A stretch of 23,779 nt of DNA from JAFMIX01 sp031371425 (lineage in GTDB: Bacteria > Verrucomicrobiota > Verrucomicrobiia > Limisphaerales > JAFMIX01): NCBI GenBank assembly GCA_031371425.1, contig JANMJO010000168.1, forward strand, positions 1 to 23,779, written 5' to 3'. Shown here piece by piece: positions 7,379 through 14,330 of the stretch. A program made the translations under genes and the position numbers. Below the pieces are notes generated by a model. It was not told where the DNA came from. It searched no databases and saw only the letters and a program-made list of their open reading frames with translations. Positions within the stretch are counted from its first letter, which is position 1; every line of letters starts with the position of its first letter.

Positions 7379-9022
7379 ATGAAACCAATCCAATTTCATC
7401 GCGGCTTCATGCCGGGACTGTTCGTTGCGTTGATGGTGAGCGCGTTTGATAACCGGGTGGAATCCGCGCCCGCCGCCGCGCCCGACTTCGAACTTCCGAA
7501 ATGGGAATCTGGCGAGAAGATCAAACTCGCGGACTTCGCGGGTGAAATCGTCGTGCTGGATTTTTTTGCCTACTGGTGCGTGCCGTGCCGGCAGGCTTCG
7601 GTGGAAATCGAGGGCGGTATTCAGCAGTATTACGCCGCGAAGCACGGCAACTCGAACGGCGTGCCCGTGCGCGTCGTCTCCGTCAACATCGAGACGGACT
7701 ACCCGGAGTTGACCGCGAAATACGTCAAGGACACCGGCGCGGAATTTGTGATGAACGACGCGGACGGTGCGTTGCTGGAAAAAATGGGCGGCGCGGGCAC
7801 GCCGTTCATCATGGTCATTGACGGCACGCGCGCGACGAAGGAGCAGCCGGACTTTCGCGTGCTCTACAAAAAAACCGGCTTCGAGGGCATGAAGAAACTG
7901 CGTCAGGTCATTGATGGCATCAAGCCGCCGCCGAAGCCGGCGGCGAAATTGCGAGCTTTGGGCGGGGGCGGGGAAGAAGCCACCGGCCCGCCCGTCACGC
8001 GGCAGGCCGAGGTTGCGTTCGAGGCAATGCTCGCGTCGGACGTTCAACTCACTTCCACGGCGTTCAGCTACGGTCAGAAACAGGGCGGCACGGAATGGAA
8101 AATCAATTTCACCCACAACACCATCGGCGAAGCCTACGAACCGTTCGCGCTGTTTGATTTTCTGGGTTACGCGGAACGCATTCACGAAGATTACAACGGC
8201 GGCCAGGCGTCGTTGCGCCAAAAACTGTCCGACTCGCTGACGGTGACTGTGGCGGGCGGCGGTTACGCTGGCTTCACGGACTACCGCTCGCTCTGGCTGG
8301 CGAATTATTACAAGCAGCAGTTCGCCGAATTCTTTCCCGACGTTTACACGAAACCCGACCCGAAAGGCTACAACGTCTCCGGCAGCTTGCGCTGGGAATA
8401 CCAGCCGACCACCGGTTTCGTGGAAGCCGGCCTGTTCTACGCGCGCGACGAAATCGCGCCGGGCTACGACCGCGATGATTTCACGGGCAACGCGATTCGC
8501 GGCTCGTCGGAATTGAAAACCTGGTCGCCGACGTTGAAATTTGAAAACGTTCTCACCCGGCGCATCCGCGTGCTGAACGAGTTTCAACTCATCGACGTTT
8601 CGCGGCGCGAACTGCGTTACGCTTACCGCGGCTCGGTCAACATCGCGCTCGGCGAGCGCTGGGTCTGGCGCGTCATCGGCGGTTACACGCAGGAAGCGCC
8701 GAAGTTCGAGGCATGGTTTACCGGGGCGACGCTGGAGTTCGATCTCACGCCCCACTGGTGGATCAACGTCTCCGGCCTCTACTACCGCGACACCGGCGAG
8801 ATTGAAAATTCCGCGCTCATTTCCACCGCCGCGCCCGGCTTGCACACCTGGCAGGGCGGCCTCGGTCTGCGCTACGCCGGCAACTCGTCCTCGTTCAGTC
8901 TCAACGTCGCGCCGATCTGGGCGGACTACGAGCCGGTCGCCATCGGCACGCGCCCGTTCACAAATCTTTACCGCGACCGCGACTGGATCTCTGTTCAAGC
9001 CGCGTGGTCGCTCACGTTCTGA
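7379..9022 (+). CDS. Fusion of TlpA-like thioredoxin and outer-membrane beta-barrel
   Basis: 547 residues. An N-terminal hydrophobic signal (about 1-30) precedes a TlpA/AhpC-type thioredoxin fold (about 33-180) with the active site YWCVPCRQ (Cys67, Cys70), and a cis-proline in GAGTPFIMVID. A Pro/Gly-rich linker (about 181-206) leads to a domain of about 340 residues with alternating aromatic/polar strands (e.g. VTVAGGGYAGFTDYRSLW, GSLRWEYQPTTGFVEAGLF) that ends WSLTF with terminal Phe, the mark of an outer-membrane beta-barrel. The barrel resembles DUF3570 in context. ATG 7379 begins 2 bp after the DUF4266 stop; a TTG at 7373 is also in frame. The thioredoxin would be tethered to the barrel in the periplasm. 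Such domains are normally separate proteins. Confidence 0.82.
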   Translation: MKPIQFHRGFMPGLFVALMVSAFDNRVESAPAAAPDFELPKWESGEKIKLADFAGEIVVLDFFAYWCVPCRQASVEIEGGIQQYYAAKHGNSNGVPVRVVSVNIETDYPELTAKYVKDTGAEFVMNDADGALLEKMGGAGTPFIMVIDGTRATKEQPDFRVLYKKTGFEGMKKLRQVIDGIKPPPKPAAKLRALGGGGEEATGPPVTRQAEVAFEAMLASDVQLTSTAFSYGQKQGGTEWKINFTHNTIGEAYEPFALFDFLGYAERIHEDYNGGQASLRQKLSDSLTVTVAGGGYAGFTDYRSLWLANYYKQQFAEFFPDVYTKPDPKGYNVSGSLRWEYQPTTGFVEAGLFYARDEIAPGYDRDDFTGNAIRGSSELKTWSPTLKFENVLTRRIRVLNEFQLIDVSRRELRYAYRGSVNIALGERWVWRVIGGYTQEAPKFEAWFTGATLEFDLTPHWWINVSGLYYRDTGEIENSALISTAAPGLHTWQGGLGLRYAGNSSSFSLNVAPIWADYEPVAIGTRPFTNLYRDRDWISVQAAWSLTF

Positions 9023-9042
9023 AAAACCAAACCGATAGACGT

Positions 9043-9906
9043 ATGCAAAACCACTCCCCATTCCATCCATTCAAAAAGTGGCTGCGCGCGCTGCTGGCGG
9101 CGCTCGCCCTCACGCAGAACAGCGACTTCGCCCAGGCCGCGCTGTACCAGGTCGGTGACGTGGTGACCAATCTCACCTTCATCGCCCGCCAATCCTTCAC
9201 GCGCCCCGACGGCACCGCTGTCCCCGCCGGTGCCCAGGTGCATGTCCGGGACTTCACCGGTCGCGTCGTGTTTCTCGAATGGTTCGCCGTGTGGTGTCCC
9301 TATTGCACCGCCGCGTATCCGCAGACGAAAGCCGGAATCGAGGATTGGTATAGTTCGCGCGGCGGCAATCCTTACGGCGTGCCGGTGCTCTACGTCTTTA
9401 TGAACCAGGAATCCTCCGCCTCCTACCAGTCGCAAACCACCAGCTACATCAACGCCAACGTGTACAGCAACACCGCCGTCTGCAACGACTACGGCGTCCC
9501 GGCCAGCAACCCCGCGCGCTTCGCCTTTCAAACCAGCGGCCAGCCGGTCTTTGTCGCCATCAACTGCGTCACCAACTCGCCCACGCACCAGCCGTGGCAG
9601 TTGCTTGTGAACCATCTCGGTTACGGCGACACCGATTTCAGCACCGAACTGGTGGCCTTTCGCGCCGCCATTGACGCGGTGCAGCCGGCGATCGTTCCGC
9701 CGCGCATGACGAACGCGCATCGCGTCGGCGCGGATTTCGAGTTCAACTACAACGCGCAACCGGGCCGCAATTATCGGGTGCTGGCATCATCGAATCTGAC
9801 GGCGTGGACGACGCTGCGAACGAATGTCGGCTCCACGAACACCGTGGTGTTTCGTGAGACCAACGCCCCGCCCGGCAAACGCTTTTACCGCGTGGTGACG
9901 CCTTGA
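9043..9906 (+). CDS. Exported thioredoxin-fold protein with Verrucomicrobia-type C-terminal module
   Basis: 287 residues. The signal region is KKWLRALLAALALTQNSDFAQA. A thioredoxin domain follows with the active site WFAVWCPYCTAAYP (Cys85, Cys88; CPYC) and a probable cis-proline in SGQPVFVAIN. Two more cysteines (VCNDYG, AINCVT) could form a second disulfide. The last 65 residues form a separate module, PGRNYRVLASSNLTAWTTL...PPGKRFYRVV, that is also found at the end of the protein at 13366-13794. The ATG at 9043 is preferred, as an earlier in-frame start at 9004 overlaps the previous gene. It is probably the last gene of the sigma-controlled operon, giving a second thiol oxidoreductase next to the thioredoxin-barrel fusion. 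Confidence 0.85.
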   Translation: MQNHSPFHPFKKWLRALLAALALTQNSDFAQAALYQVGDVVTNLTFIARQSFTRPDGTAVPAGAQVHVRDFTGRVVFLEWFAVWCPYCTAAYPQTKAGIEDWYSSRGGNPYGVPVLYVFMNQESSASYQSQTTSYINANVYSNTAVCNDYGVPASNPARFAFQTSGQPVFVAINCVTNSPTHQPWQLLVNHLGYGDTDFSTELVAFRAAIDAVQPAIVPPRMTNAHRVGADFEFNYNAQPGRNYRVLASSNLTAWTTLRTNVGSTNTVVFRETNAPPGKRFYRVVTP

Positions 9907-9913
9907 TTGCACC

Positions 9914-9981
9914 GTAGCGGCGTCTCGACAGAGCGCCGCATTATCAGTTTGAAAAGTCCGGCTTTCTCCGAAAGCCGCTAC
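9914..9981. repeat. GTAGCGGC inverted-repeat element (full copy)
   Basis: GTAGCGGC (9914-9921) is complementary to GCCGCTAC (9974-9981), with an inner hairpin GGCTTT-CTCCG-AAAGCC (9960-9976) and an internal GTCTCGACAGAGCGCCGC. A truncated copy lies at 4045-4067. It sits between the redox operon and the oxidoreductase gene and might end transcription. After it come pyrimidine-rich words (CTTTCTGCTTTCCACTTTCA, to about 10026) of the same kind as those found at 18011-18091. Confidence 0.75.
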
Positions 9982-10042
9982 ACAGCCGTTGGATTTCCGC
10001 TTTCTGCTTTCCACTTTCAACTTTTGAAACCAAACTCCGCGC

Positions 10043-11077
10043 ATGGCATCCAAAGTCAAAGTCGCCGTGCTCGGCGTCGGCTCGCTCGGTCAACATCACG
10101 CGCGGCTCTACGCGGAACTCGCGGTCACGGGCGCGGTGGAATTCACCGGCATCTACGACGCTCACGCGGAAACGGCGCGCAAAATCAGGGCGAAACTGAA
10201 CGTCCGCGTTTTCAATTCCATCGCCGAAGCCGCCGCCGCCAGCGACGCGCTCAACATCGTCACGCCCACCACGACGCATTTTGAAATCGCGAAAACTTTG
10301 CTCGCGCAGGGCAAGCACGTCCTCGTCGAGAAACCGATGACCGAGAAGACCGAGCAGGCGGCGGAGTTGGTTCAGCTTGCGCAGCAGAAGAATTGCGTCC
10401 TGCAAGTCGGCCACGTCGAGCGGTTCAATCCTGTTTTCAAATACCTTCAGACCGTCGCCACCGAGCCGCGCTTCATCGAGACGCACCGGCTCTCGCCGTA
10501 TCCCGCGCGCAGCACGGACGTGGGCGTGGTGCTCGACCTGATGATTCACGACCTTGACGTGGTGCTCGCGTTCGTGAAATCGCCCGTGACCAGCGTGGAC
10601 GCCGTGGGCATCCCCGTGTTGAGCGCGAGCGAGGACATCGCCAACGCGCGGCTGCGCTTCGCCAACGGCTGCGTGGCCAACCTCACCGCCAGCCGCGTCA
10701 GCCCGGAGCGGATGCGGAAAATCCGCGTGTTCAGCGGCGGCGCGAACACCAGCTACATCTCGCTCGATTACCGGGCGCAGGAAGGTTTTATCTATCGCAT
10801 CGCCCGCGACGACGAGGAAGAAAGTTCCATTCTCAAAAAACTGATGGTGGCGAAACTCGGCGTGGGCAAAGACTCCGCCATCGTCAGCCAGTTCGGCGGC
10901 AAAAAAATCGTGCGCGAGCCTGTGCCCATCGCGAAGGACGAGCCGCTCAAGCTGGAGCTGGAACATTTCGTGGAGTGCGTGCGCGCCCAGCAAACCCCGC
11001 TGGTCAGCGGCGAATCCGCCAAGCGCGCGCTGGACTTGGCGTTCGAGATCACGCGGCAGATTCAGGCGGTGAAATAA
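10043..11077 (+). CDS. Gfo/Idh/MocA-family oxidoreductase, probably in lipid A sugar modification
   Basis: 344 residues. The Rossmann start is KVAVLGVGSLGQHHARLYAE, followed by the family's VLVEKPMT (catalytic-region Lys) and VGHVERFNPVFKYL, then a C-terminal alpha/beta domain with DLMIHDLDVVLAFV. The VGHxERFNP subgroup is often encoded within lipid A clusters next to lpxA and lpxB; in Acidithiobacillus the comparable GnnA oxidises UDP-GlcNAc at C3 so an amino group can be added. lpxB lies 3.2 kb downstream on the same strand, which supports that role, but no GnnB transaminase is visible here, so the exact substrate is uncertain. Residues 318-341 are encoded by the 73-bp segment that recurs at 11534-11606. 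Confidence 0.85.
   Translation: MASKVKVAVLGVGSLGQHHARLYAELAVTGAVEFTGIYDAHAETARKIRAKLNVRVFNSIAEAAAASDALNIVTPTTTHFEIAKTLLAQGKHVLVEKPMTEKTEQAAELVQLAQQKNCVLQVGHVERFNPVFKYLQTVATEPRFIETHRLSPYPARSTDVGVVLDLMIHDLDVVLAFVKSPVTSVDAVGIPVLSASEDIANARLRFANGCVANLTASRVSPERMRKIRVFSGGANTSYISLDYRAQEGFIYRIARDDEEESSILKKLMVAKLGVGKDSAIVSQFGGKKIVREPVPIAKDEPLKLELEHFVECVRAQQTPLVSGESAKRALDLAFEITRQIQAVK
10997..11069 (+). repeat. 73-bp direct repeat, copy 1 (3' end of oxidoreductase gene)
   Basis: Positions 10997-11069 recur 537 bp downstream at 11534-11606 with one mismatch (T11004 against C11541). This copy is inside the intact gene and encodes LVSGESAKRALDLAFEITRQ and on. The two copies bracket hicBA cassette 1. Confidence 0.93.
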
Positions 11078-11120
11078 AATTCAATTTTCATTCGCAACAA
11101 AATGGATTAACAATAGGCAT

Positions 11121-11339
11121 ATGAAACAGTTCACAGCCATCGTGCATCGCGGCGAACCTGACGAAGGCGGTTTTTGGGCGACTTGTCTGGAAGTTCCCGG
11201 CGCAAACGGTCAGGGCGAGACGAAGGAGGAATGTCTGCACGACCTCAAGCAAGCCATTGAACTTCTGCTGGAAACCGAGCGAGCCGAAGTGTTCCGGCTC
11301 GATCCGCAGGCGGAGACGACCGAACTGGTGCTCGCATGA
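11121..11339 (+). CDS. hicB: HicB-family antitoxin (cassette 1)
   Basis: 72 residues: MKQFTAIVHRGEPDEGGFWATCLEVPGANGQGETKEECLHDLKQAI and on, the partial RNase-H-like fold of HicB antitoxins (beta-hairpin, 'E.pG...qGeT.eEal.nl.eai', then a helix). HicB binds and neutralises the HicA mRNA-targeting toxin encoded next, and no separate DNA-binding domain is visible. The order is antitoxin first, the reverse of classical hicAB. The stop overlaps the hicA start (ATGA, 11336-11339). It lies 43 bp behind the oxidoreductase gene, with an A/T-rich leader that may hold its own promoter. Confidence 0.85.
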   Translation: MKQFTAIVHRGEPDEGGFWATCLEVPGANGQGETKEECLHDLKQAIELLLETERAEVFRLDPQAETTELVLA

Positions 11340-11530
11340 AACGGCGGGCGTTGCTCGGCCACCTTCAGGAACACGGCTGTGTGCCGTTCCGCGAGGGCGG
11401 CAGTCATTCCATCTGGAGCAACCCGCAAACCGGACGCAAGGAAGCCGTTCCCCGCCACAACGAGATAAAAAAATTTCTGGCGCGTTCGATTTGCCGCAAT
11501 CTTTCCGTGCCAGTCCCGCCGGGCAACTGA
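11336..11530 (+). CDS. hicA: HicA-family toxin (cassette 1)
   Basis: 64 residues with the dsRBD-like HicA pattern: KRRALLGHLQEHGCVPFREGGSHSIWSNPQ, then VPRHNEIKKFLARSICRNL. The GGSH histidine is the position of the catalytic His in HicA ribonucleases, so the toxin looks intact. It overlaps the antitoxin by 4 bp. Only 3 bp separate its stop from the second copy of the oxidoreductase 3' end, so the cassette ends exactly at the duplicated segment. Confidence 0.87.
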   Translation: MKRRALLGHLQEHGCVPFREGGSHSIWSNPQTGRKEAVPRHNEIKKFLARSICRNLSVPVPPGN

Positions 11531-11533
11531 CCA

Positions 11534-11606
11534 CCGCTGGCCAGCGGCGAATCCGCCAAGCGCGCGCTGGACTTGGCGTTCGAGATCACGCGGCAGATTC
11601 AGGCGG
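11534..11606 (+). pseudogene. 73-bp direct repeat, copy 2: orphan 3' end of the oxidoreductase gene
   Basis: This segment reads LASGESAKRALDLAFEITRQ, then IQAAKI and a stop at about 11615-11617, in the same frame sense as the intact gene's end (which finishes QAVK). It has no start of its own and is a gene fragment. It is 72/73 identical to 10997-11069. The two versions differ only beyond the repeat, where the last codons diverge. Confidence 0.88.
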
Positions 11607-11933
11607 CCAAGATTTAACCTGACTTTCCATCCGCGAAATCCGCGAAATCCGCGGTTACAATTTCGGTTTTTGGGTTTAACGCAAAGGCGCAAAGAGACGG
11701 GCGCATCTTGCTGCTGCCCCCTCCCGGAGCGCGGGTCGGTCACCGCCCGCAGCCTGCCCGCACTTCTGATAGCCCCGGCATTTCCAATAGGCGCTCTGCT
11801 ATTTACGCGCTGCGACCGGGGACCGGTCGCGCTCCGGGGGCAAGTTGCGCACCAAAGAAACGAAGCGCGAACGGCTGCTTGCATTTGGGCTGATAGCGAG
11901 AATAATGCGACCGACTTACCTGAAGGAAATTCT
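11607..11933. other. Spacer with word repeats and inverted-repeat element
   Basis: After the orphan gene end the spacer holds CCGCGAAAT words three times (about 11630-11653), then AACGCAAAGGCGCAAAGAGAC, and an inverted-repeat element at 11701-11850 described separately. The last 80 bp lead into the next gene, which has a recognisable ribosome site (AAGGA, 11923-11927) 6 bp before its ATG. No gene is seen. Confidence 0.5.
11701..11850. repeat. MITE-like inverted repeat, GCGCATCTTG family (copy A)
   Basis: GCGCATCTTG (11701-11710) pairs with CAAGTTGCGC (11841-11850) with one mismatch. Inner parts pair too: GCCCCC with GGGGGC and GGAGCGCG with CGCGCTCC, plus the short palindrome GACCGGGGACCGGTC. 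The terminal sequence also starts and ends the element at 19692-19828, so these are two members of one family with different interiors. Confidence 0.6.
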
Positions 11934-13352
11934 ATGAATCAAAACCAAATCAGCCGTTGGACGTTTGTGTGGATTGTCGGCTTGGCGTTGCTCGCGGGCA
12001 TCCGGCAAGCCGCTGCGCAAGGCACGACGGCGTTCACTTACCAAGGCCAGCTCCGCGACGGCGGCACGAACGCCAATGGTGCTTACACATTCACTTTCAA
12101 ACTTTACGATGCGGTCACAGGCGGCGGTCAGATCGGCAGCACCATCGCGAGCAGTTCGACGCTCGGCAATGGACTATTCTCCGTGAATCTTGATTTCGGC
12201 GCGAGTGCGTTTAATGGCAGCCCCCGCTGGTTGGACATCACTGCTCAAAGTGGAACGAACGTTCCTGAAACACTCACACCGCGTGTGCAAATGTTGCCTG
12301 CGCCGTATGCCCTTTACGCCGCCGTCGCCGCCACGGTGACGAACGGCGCAATCATGAACGCGCAATTGGCGACCAACTCTGTGGCGACAACCAACGTGCA
12401 AGATGGCAGCGTGACGGATGCAAAAATTGTTTCGGTAAGCGGTGGCAAGGTCATCGGCAGTGTGGCTTCAGCGTCCAGTCTAGTCGGCGGGACTTGGAAT
12501 GTCAGTGTGGGTAATTACCAGACCTATACTAATATCCTGCGATTCATCGCCAACGGTTCGACGATTATGGCCGCTCACGCGAACGGCGTCTCGGTCAATG
12601 GCGAAATTGAAGCAAACATATTAACTTTGAACAGCAACATCATCCAATTTTCCGGCCAACCCGGGGCGGTTATGTCCGTGAATACCACCGGTGATTTTAT
12701 TTTTGATAACAACGTCCGCATCACGGCGCTCGGTAATATTACGTTGCCCGCACCCGGCGGCAGTCGCTCCATTAGTGCCAACAACCAAGGCATTACGGTG
12801 GACGGAATCAGCGTTAGTGCCGCGAACGGGGTCGTATTCCCTAACGGTGGCGGAGGGACTGTGGGCATCACCGCCTCCGGCCAAAACATTTATATTCCCG
12901 TGGGCGGTTTAACGCTGGGCGTTGGTGGCATTGTTACTGCACCTGGCGGAGGCAATTTCAGCGCTGGTGTTTCCGCAGGCAGCGGCAATTTCAGTGGTCC
13001 CGTTAACGCTACGATTTTTAATACGACGAGCGATCGGAACGTGAAAGAGCAATTCGCCGCCATCAATCCCCGCGAAATCCTCGATCGCGTAGTCAACCTG
13101 CCAATATCCAGTTGGAATTTCAAAACCGACGGCAGCACGCGACACATCGGCCCGATGGCACAGGATTTTTACGCCGCCTTCAACGTCGGCACGGATGACA
13201 AACACATCGCCACCGTGGACGAAGGCGGCGTGGCGCTGGCGGCGATTCAGGGCTTGAACGAAAAGTTGAAGGAGAAGGATGCCGAAATCGAAGCAATGGA
13301 AAAACGGCTGGCGGGTTTGGAAGAATTGATCAAATCGGCAACCCACAAATAG
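11934..13352 (+). CDS. Secreted fibre-like protein with C-terminal peptidase S74 chaperone domain
   Basis: 472 residues. A signal peptide (FVWIVGLALLAGIRQAAAQ) is followed by an N-terminal beta domain (about 32-130: FTYQGQLRDGGTNANGAYTF... through LPAPYALYA) common to secreted proteins of Planctomycetes and Verrucomicrobia. Then come about 220 residues of G/N/S/T-rich short beta repeats that look like a trimeric beta-helix. Residues about 364-440 match the S74 intramolecular chaperone: NTTSDRNVKEQ with the Ser366/Lys371 autocleavage pair, then GPMAQDF, and ending in a heptad coiled coil (LNEKLKEKDAEIEAMEKRLAGLEEL). In phage tail spikes this domain trimerises the fibre and cuts itself off. A surface or tail-like fibre is inferred. 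It lies within the segment separating the oxidoreductase from lpxB. Confidence 0.85.
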   Translation: MNQNQISRWTFVWIVGLALLAGIRQAAAQGTTAFTYQGQLRDGGTNANGAYTFTFKLYDAVTGGGQIGSTIASSSTLGNGLFSVNLDFGASAFNGSPRWLDITAQSGTNVPETLTPRVQMLPAPYALYAAVAATVTNGAIMNAQLATNSVATTNVQDGSVTDAKIVSVSGGKVIGSVASASSLVGGTWNVSVGNYQTYTNILRFIANGSTIMAAHANGVSVNGEIEANILTLNSNIIQFSGQPGAVMSVNTTGDFIFDNNVRITALGNITLPAPGGSRSISANNQGITVDGISVSAANGVVFPNGGGGTVGITASGQNIYIPVGGLTLGVGGIVTAPGGGNFSAGVSAGSGNFSGPVNATIFNTTSDRNVKEQFAAINPREILDRVVNLPISSWNFKTDGSTRHIGPMAQDFYAAFNVGTDDKHIATVDEGGVALAAIQGLNEKLKEKDAEIEAMEKRLAGLEELIKSATHK

Positions 13353-13365
13353 GTTGAGGCGACCA

Positions 13366-13794
13366 ATGAAAATTCTTTTCCTCCTCCTGCTGGTTTCCAG
13401 CACGGCCTTCGCCCAGAGCAGCGCGCGGTTCGCCATCACGCGCGGCGTGATTGCGGGTGGTGGCGCGACTCCCAGCAGCAGCGCGCGGTTTCAATTGAAC
13501 AGCACCATCGGCCAACCGCTCGCGGCCGTGCCGACCAGCGCGCGGTTTTCCATCCAAGGCGGCTTTTGGATTCAACCAGCGCCCATCATTTTCGCGCCCG
13601 CCAAGTCGGGAAGCAGTTTCATCTTCTCCTTCCAGACCGAGCCGGGGAAAACTTACACGGCGCAATACACGGACACGCTTGCCCCGCCCAACTGGCAGAA
13701 CCTGCCGAGCGTCGCGGGCAACGGCGCGGTGGCGTCGGTGACTAATGCCGCGCCCGGCATCGCCAAAAGATATTTCCGGCTCGTCGAGCAATAA
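13366..13794 (+). CDS. Small secreted protein with SSARF repeats and the shared C-terminal module
   Basis: 142 residues starting MKILFLLLLVSSTAFAQ, a clean signal peptide. The mature protein begins with three copies of a SARF unit (SSARFAITRG, SSARFQLNST, TSARFSIQGG) and ends in the module PGKTYTAQYTDTLAPPNWQNL...GIAKRYFRLV, which also terminates the thioredoxin protein at 9043-9906. The ATG at 13366 fits the signal; a TTG at 13354 is in frame. It begins 13 bp after the S74 protein and is probably co-transcribed with it, perhaps as a partner on the cell surface. No enzyme motif is seen. Confidence 0.78.
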   Translation: MKILFLLLLVSSTAFAQSSARFAITRGVIAGGGATPSSSARFQLNSTIGQPLAAVPTSARFSIQGGFWIQPAPIIFAPAKSGSSFIFSFQTEPGKTYTAQYTDTLAPPNWQNLPSVAGNGAVASVTNAAPGIAKRYFRLVEQ

Positions 13795-13851
13795 GCGGGA
13801 ACAATCTTCTCTGTCTCCTTGAGCATCGCGTCTCTGCAGAAAAATAAACCC

Positions 13852-13950
13852 GTGAAACCAAAGTCGTTCATGCTCGTCGCGGGCGAGGTCAGCGGGGATT
13901 TGCTCCGGCGGATTGACTGCGGGCTTTACGCGATTGTCGGTCAGGTGTAA
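13852..13950 (+). pseudogene. Orphan 5' end of lpxB
   Basis: A GTG-started frame of 32 codons begins KPKSFMLVAGEVSGDLL, the nucleotide-sugar-binding start of LpxB, then diverges (RRIDCGLYAIVGQV) and stops at 13948-13950. Over its first 53 nt it differs from the start of the intact lpxB (14327 on) at about 11 positions, mostly third-codon bases. It is therefore an old or foreign copy, not a recent exact duplication. It lies directly before hicBA cassette 2. Confidence 0.85.
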
Positions 13951-13959
13951 CAGTTAGTC

Positions 13960-14151
13960 ATGCAAAGCATCCGTTATGTGTATTGGCAGGACGGTGACGC
14001 GTGGCTCGGTCATCTGGAGGAATATCCCGACTACCTGACGCAGGGCGAATCGCTGGCCGACTTGGAGGAGCATCTCCGCGACCTGCTCAAGGATTTGTCG
14101 AGCGGCGTCATTCCCTCCGTGCGCAAACTGGCGGAACTTCAAGTGGCGTGA
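13960..14151 (+). CDS. hicB: HicB-family antitoxin (cassette 2)
   Basis: 63 residues: SIRYVYWQDGDAWLGHLEEYPDYLTQGESLADLEEHLRDLLKDL and on, a short HicB fold (beta-hairpin, 'GeSl.dLeenl.dll'). It differs clearly from the HicB of cassette 1, so the two cassettes are not recent copies. The stop overlaps the next start (GTGA, 14148-14151). It begins 9 bp after the orphan lpxB fragment. No DNA-binding domain is visible. Confidence 0.82.
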   Translation: MQSIRYVYWQDGDAWLGHLEEYPDYLTQGESLADLEEHLRDLLKDLSSGVIPSVRKLAELQVA

Positions 14152-14330
14152 AGCGGGTCGAACTCATCCAGCAACTCACGCGCATGGGTTGCGTCTTCAT
14201 CCGGCACGGCGGCAAGCACGATTGGTATCAGAATCCCCGCACAAAAATGTGCCAGCCGATTCCGCGTCACCGGGAGATCAAAGAATACCTCGCGCGTTCG
14301 GTCATCAAAAAGTTAAGCGACGCATCGTGA
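14148..14330 (+). CDS. hicA: HicA-family toxin (cassette 2)
   Basis: 60 residues from a GTG: KRVELIQQLTRMGCVFIRHGGKHDWYQNPR, then IPRHREIKEYLARSVIKKL. The GGKH histidine is the HicA catalytic position and the fold-defining residues are present, so it looks active. It is roughly 40 percent identical by eye to the HicA of cassette 1. It overlaps hicB by 4 bp (GTGA), and its own stop overlaps the GTG start of lpxB by 2 bp shared within GTGA (14327-14330), chaining the three genes. Confidence 0.86.
   Translation: MKRVELIQQLTRMGCVFIRHGGKHDWYQNPRTKMCQPIPRHREIKEYLARSVIKKLSDAS

Noticed and set aside
7286..9070. 594-codon open frame on the minus strand opposite the thioredoxin-barrel gene
   Set aside because: Composition is Arg/Ala/Val-rich without motifs, and the plus strand has a clear CVPC thioredoxin, signal and barrel end. 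It is a shadow frame in GC-rich DNA.
10997..11606. Transposon target-site duplication as explanation of the 73-bp repeat
   Set aside because: Known target duplications are about 2-14 bp, and no terminal inverted repeats or transposase bound the cassette.
11670..11933. 88-residue extension of the S74 protein
   Set aside because: It translates an inverted-repeat element; the ATG at 11934 has an AAGGA ribosome site and starts the signal peptide.
11121..14330. The two hicBA cassettes as copies of one recent duplication
   Set aside because: The HicB proteins are very different and the HicA proteins only moderately alike, so they are separate arrivals.
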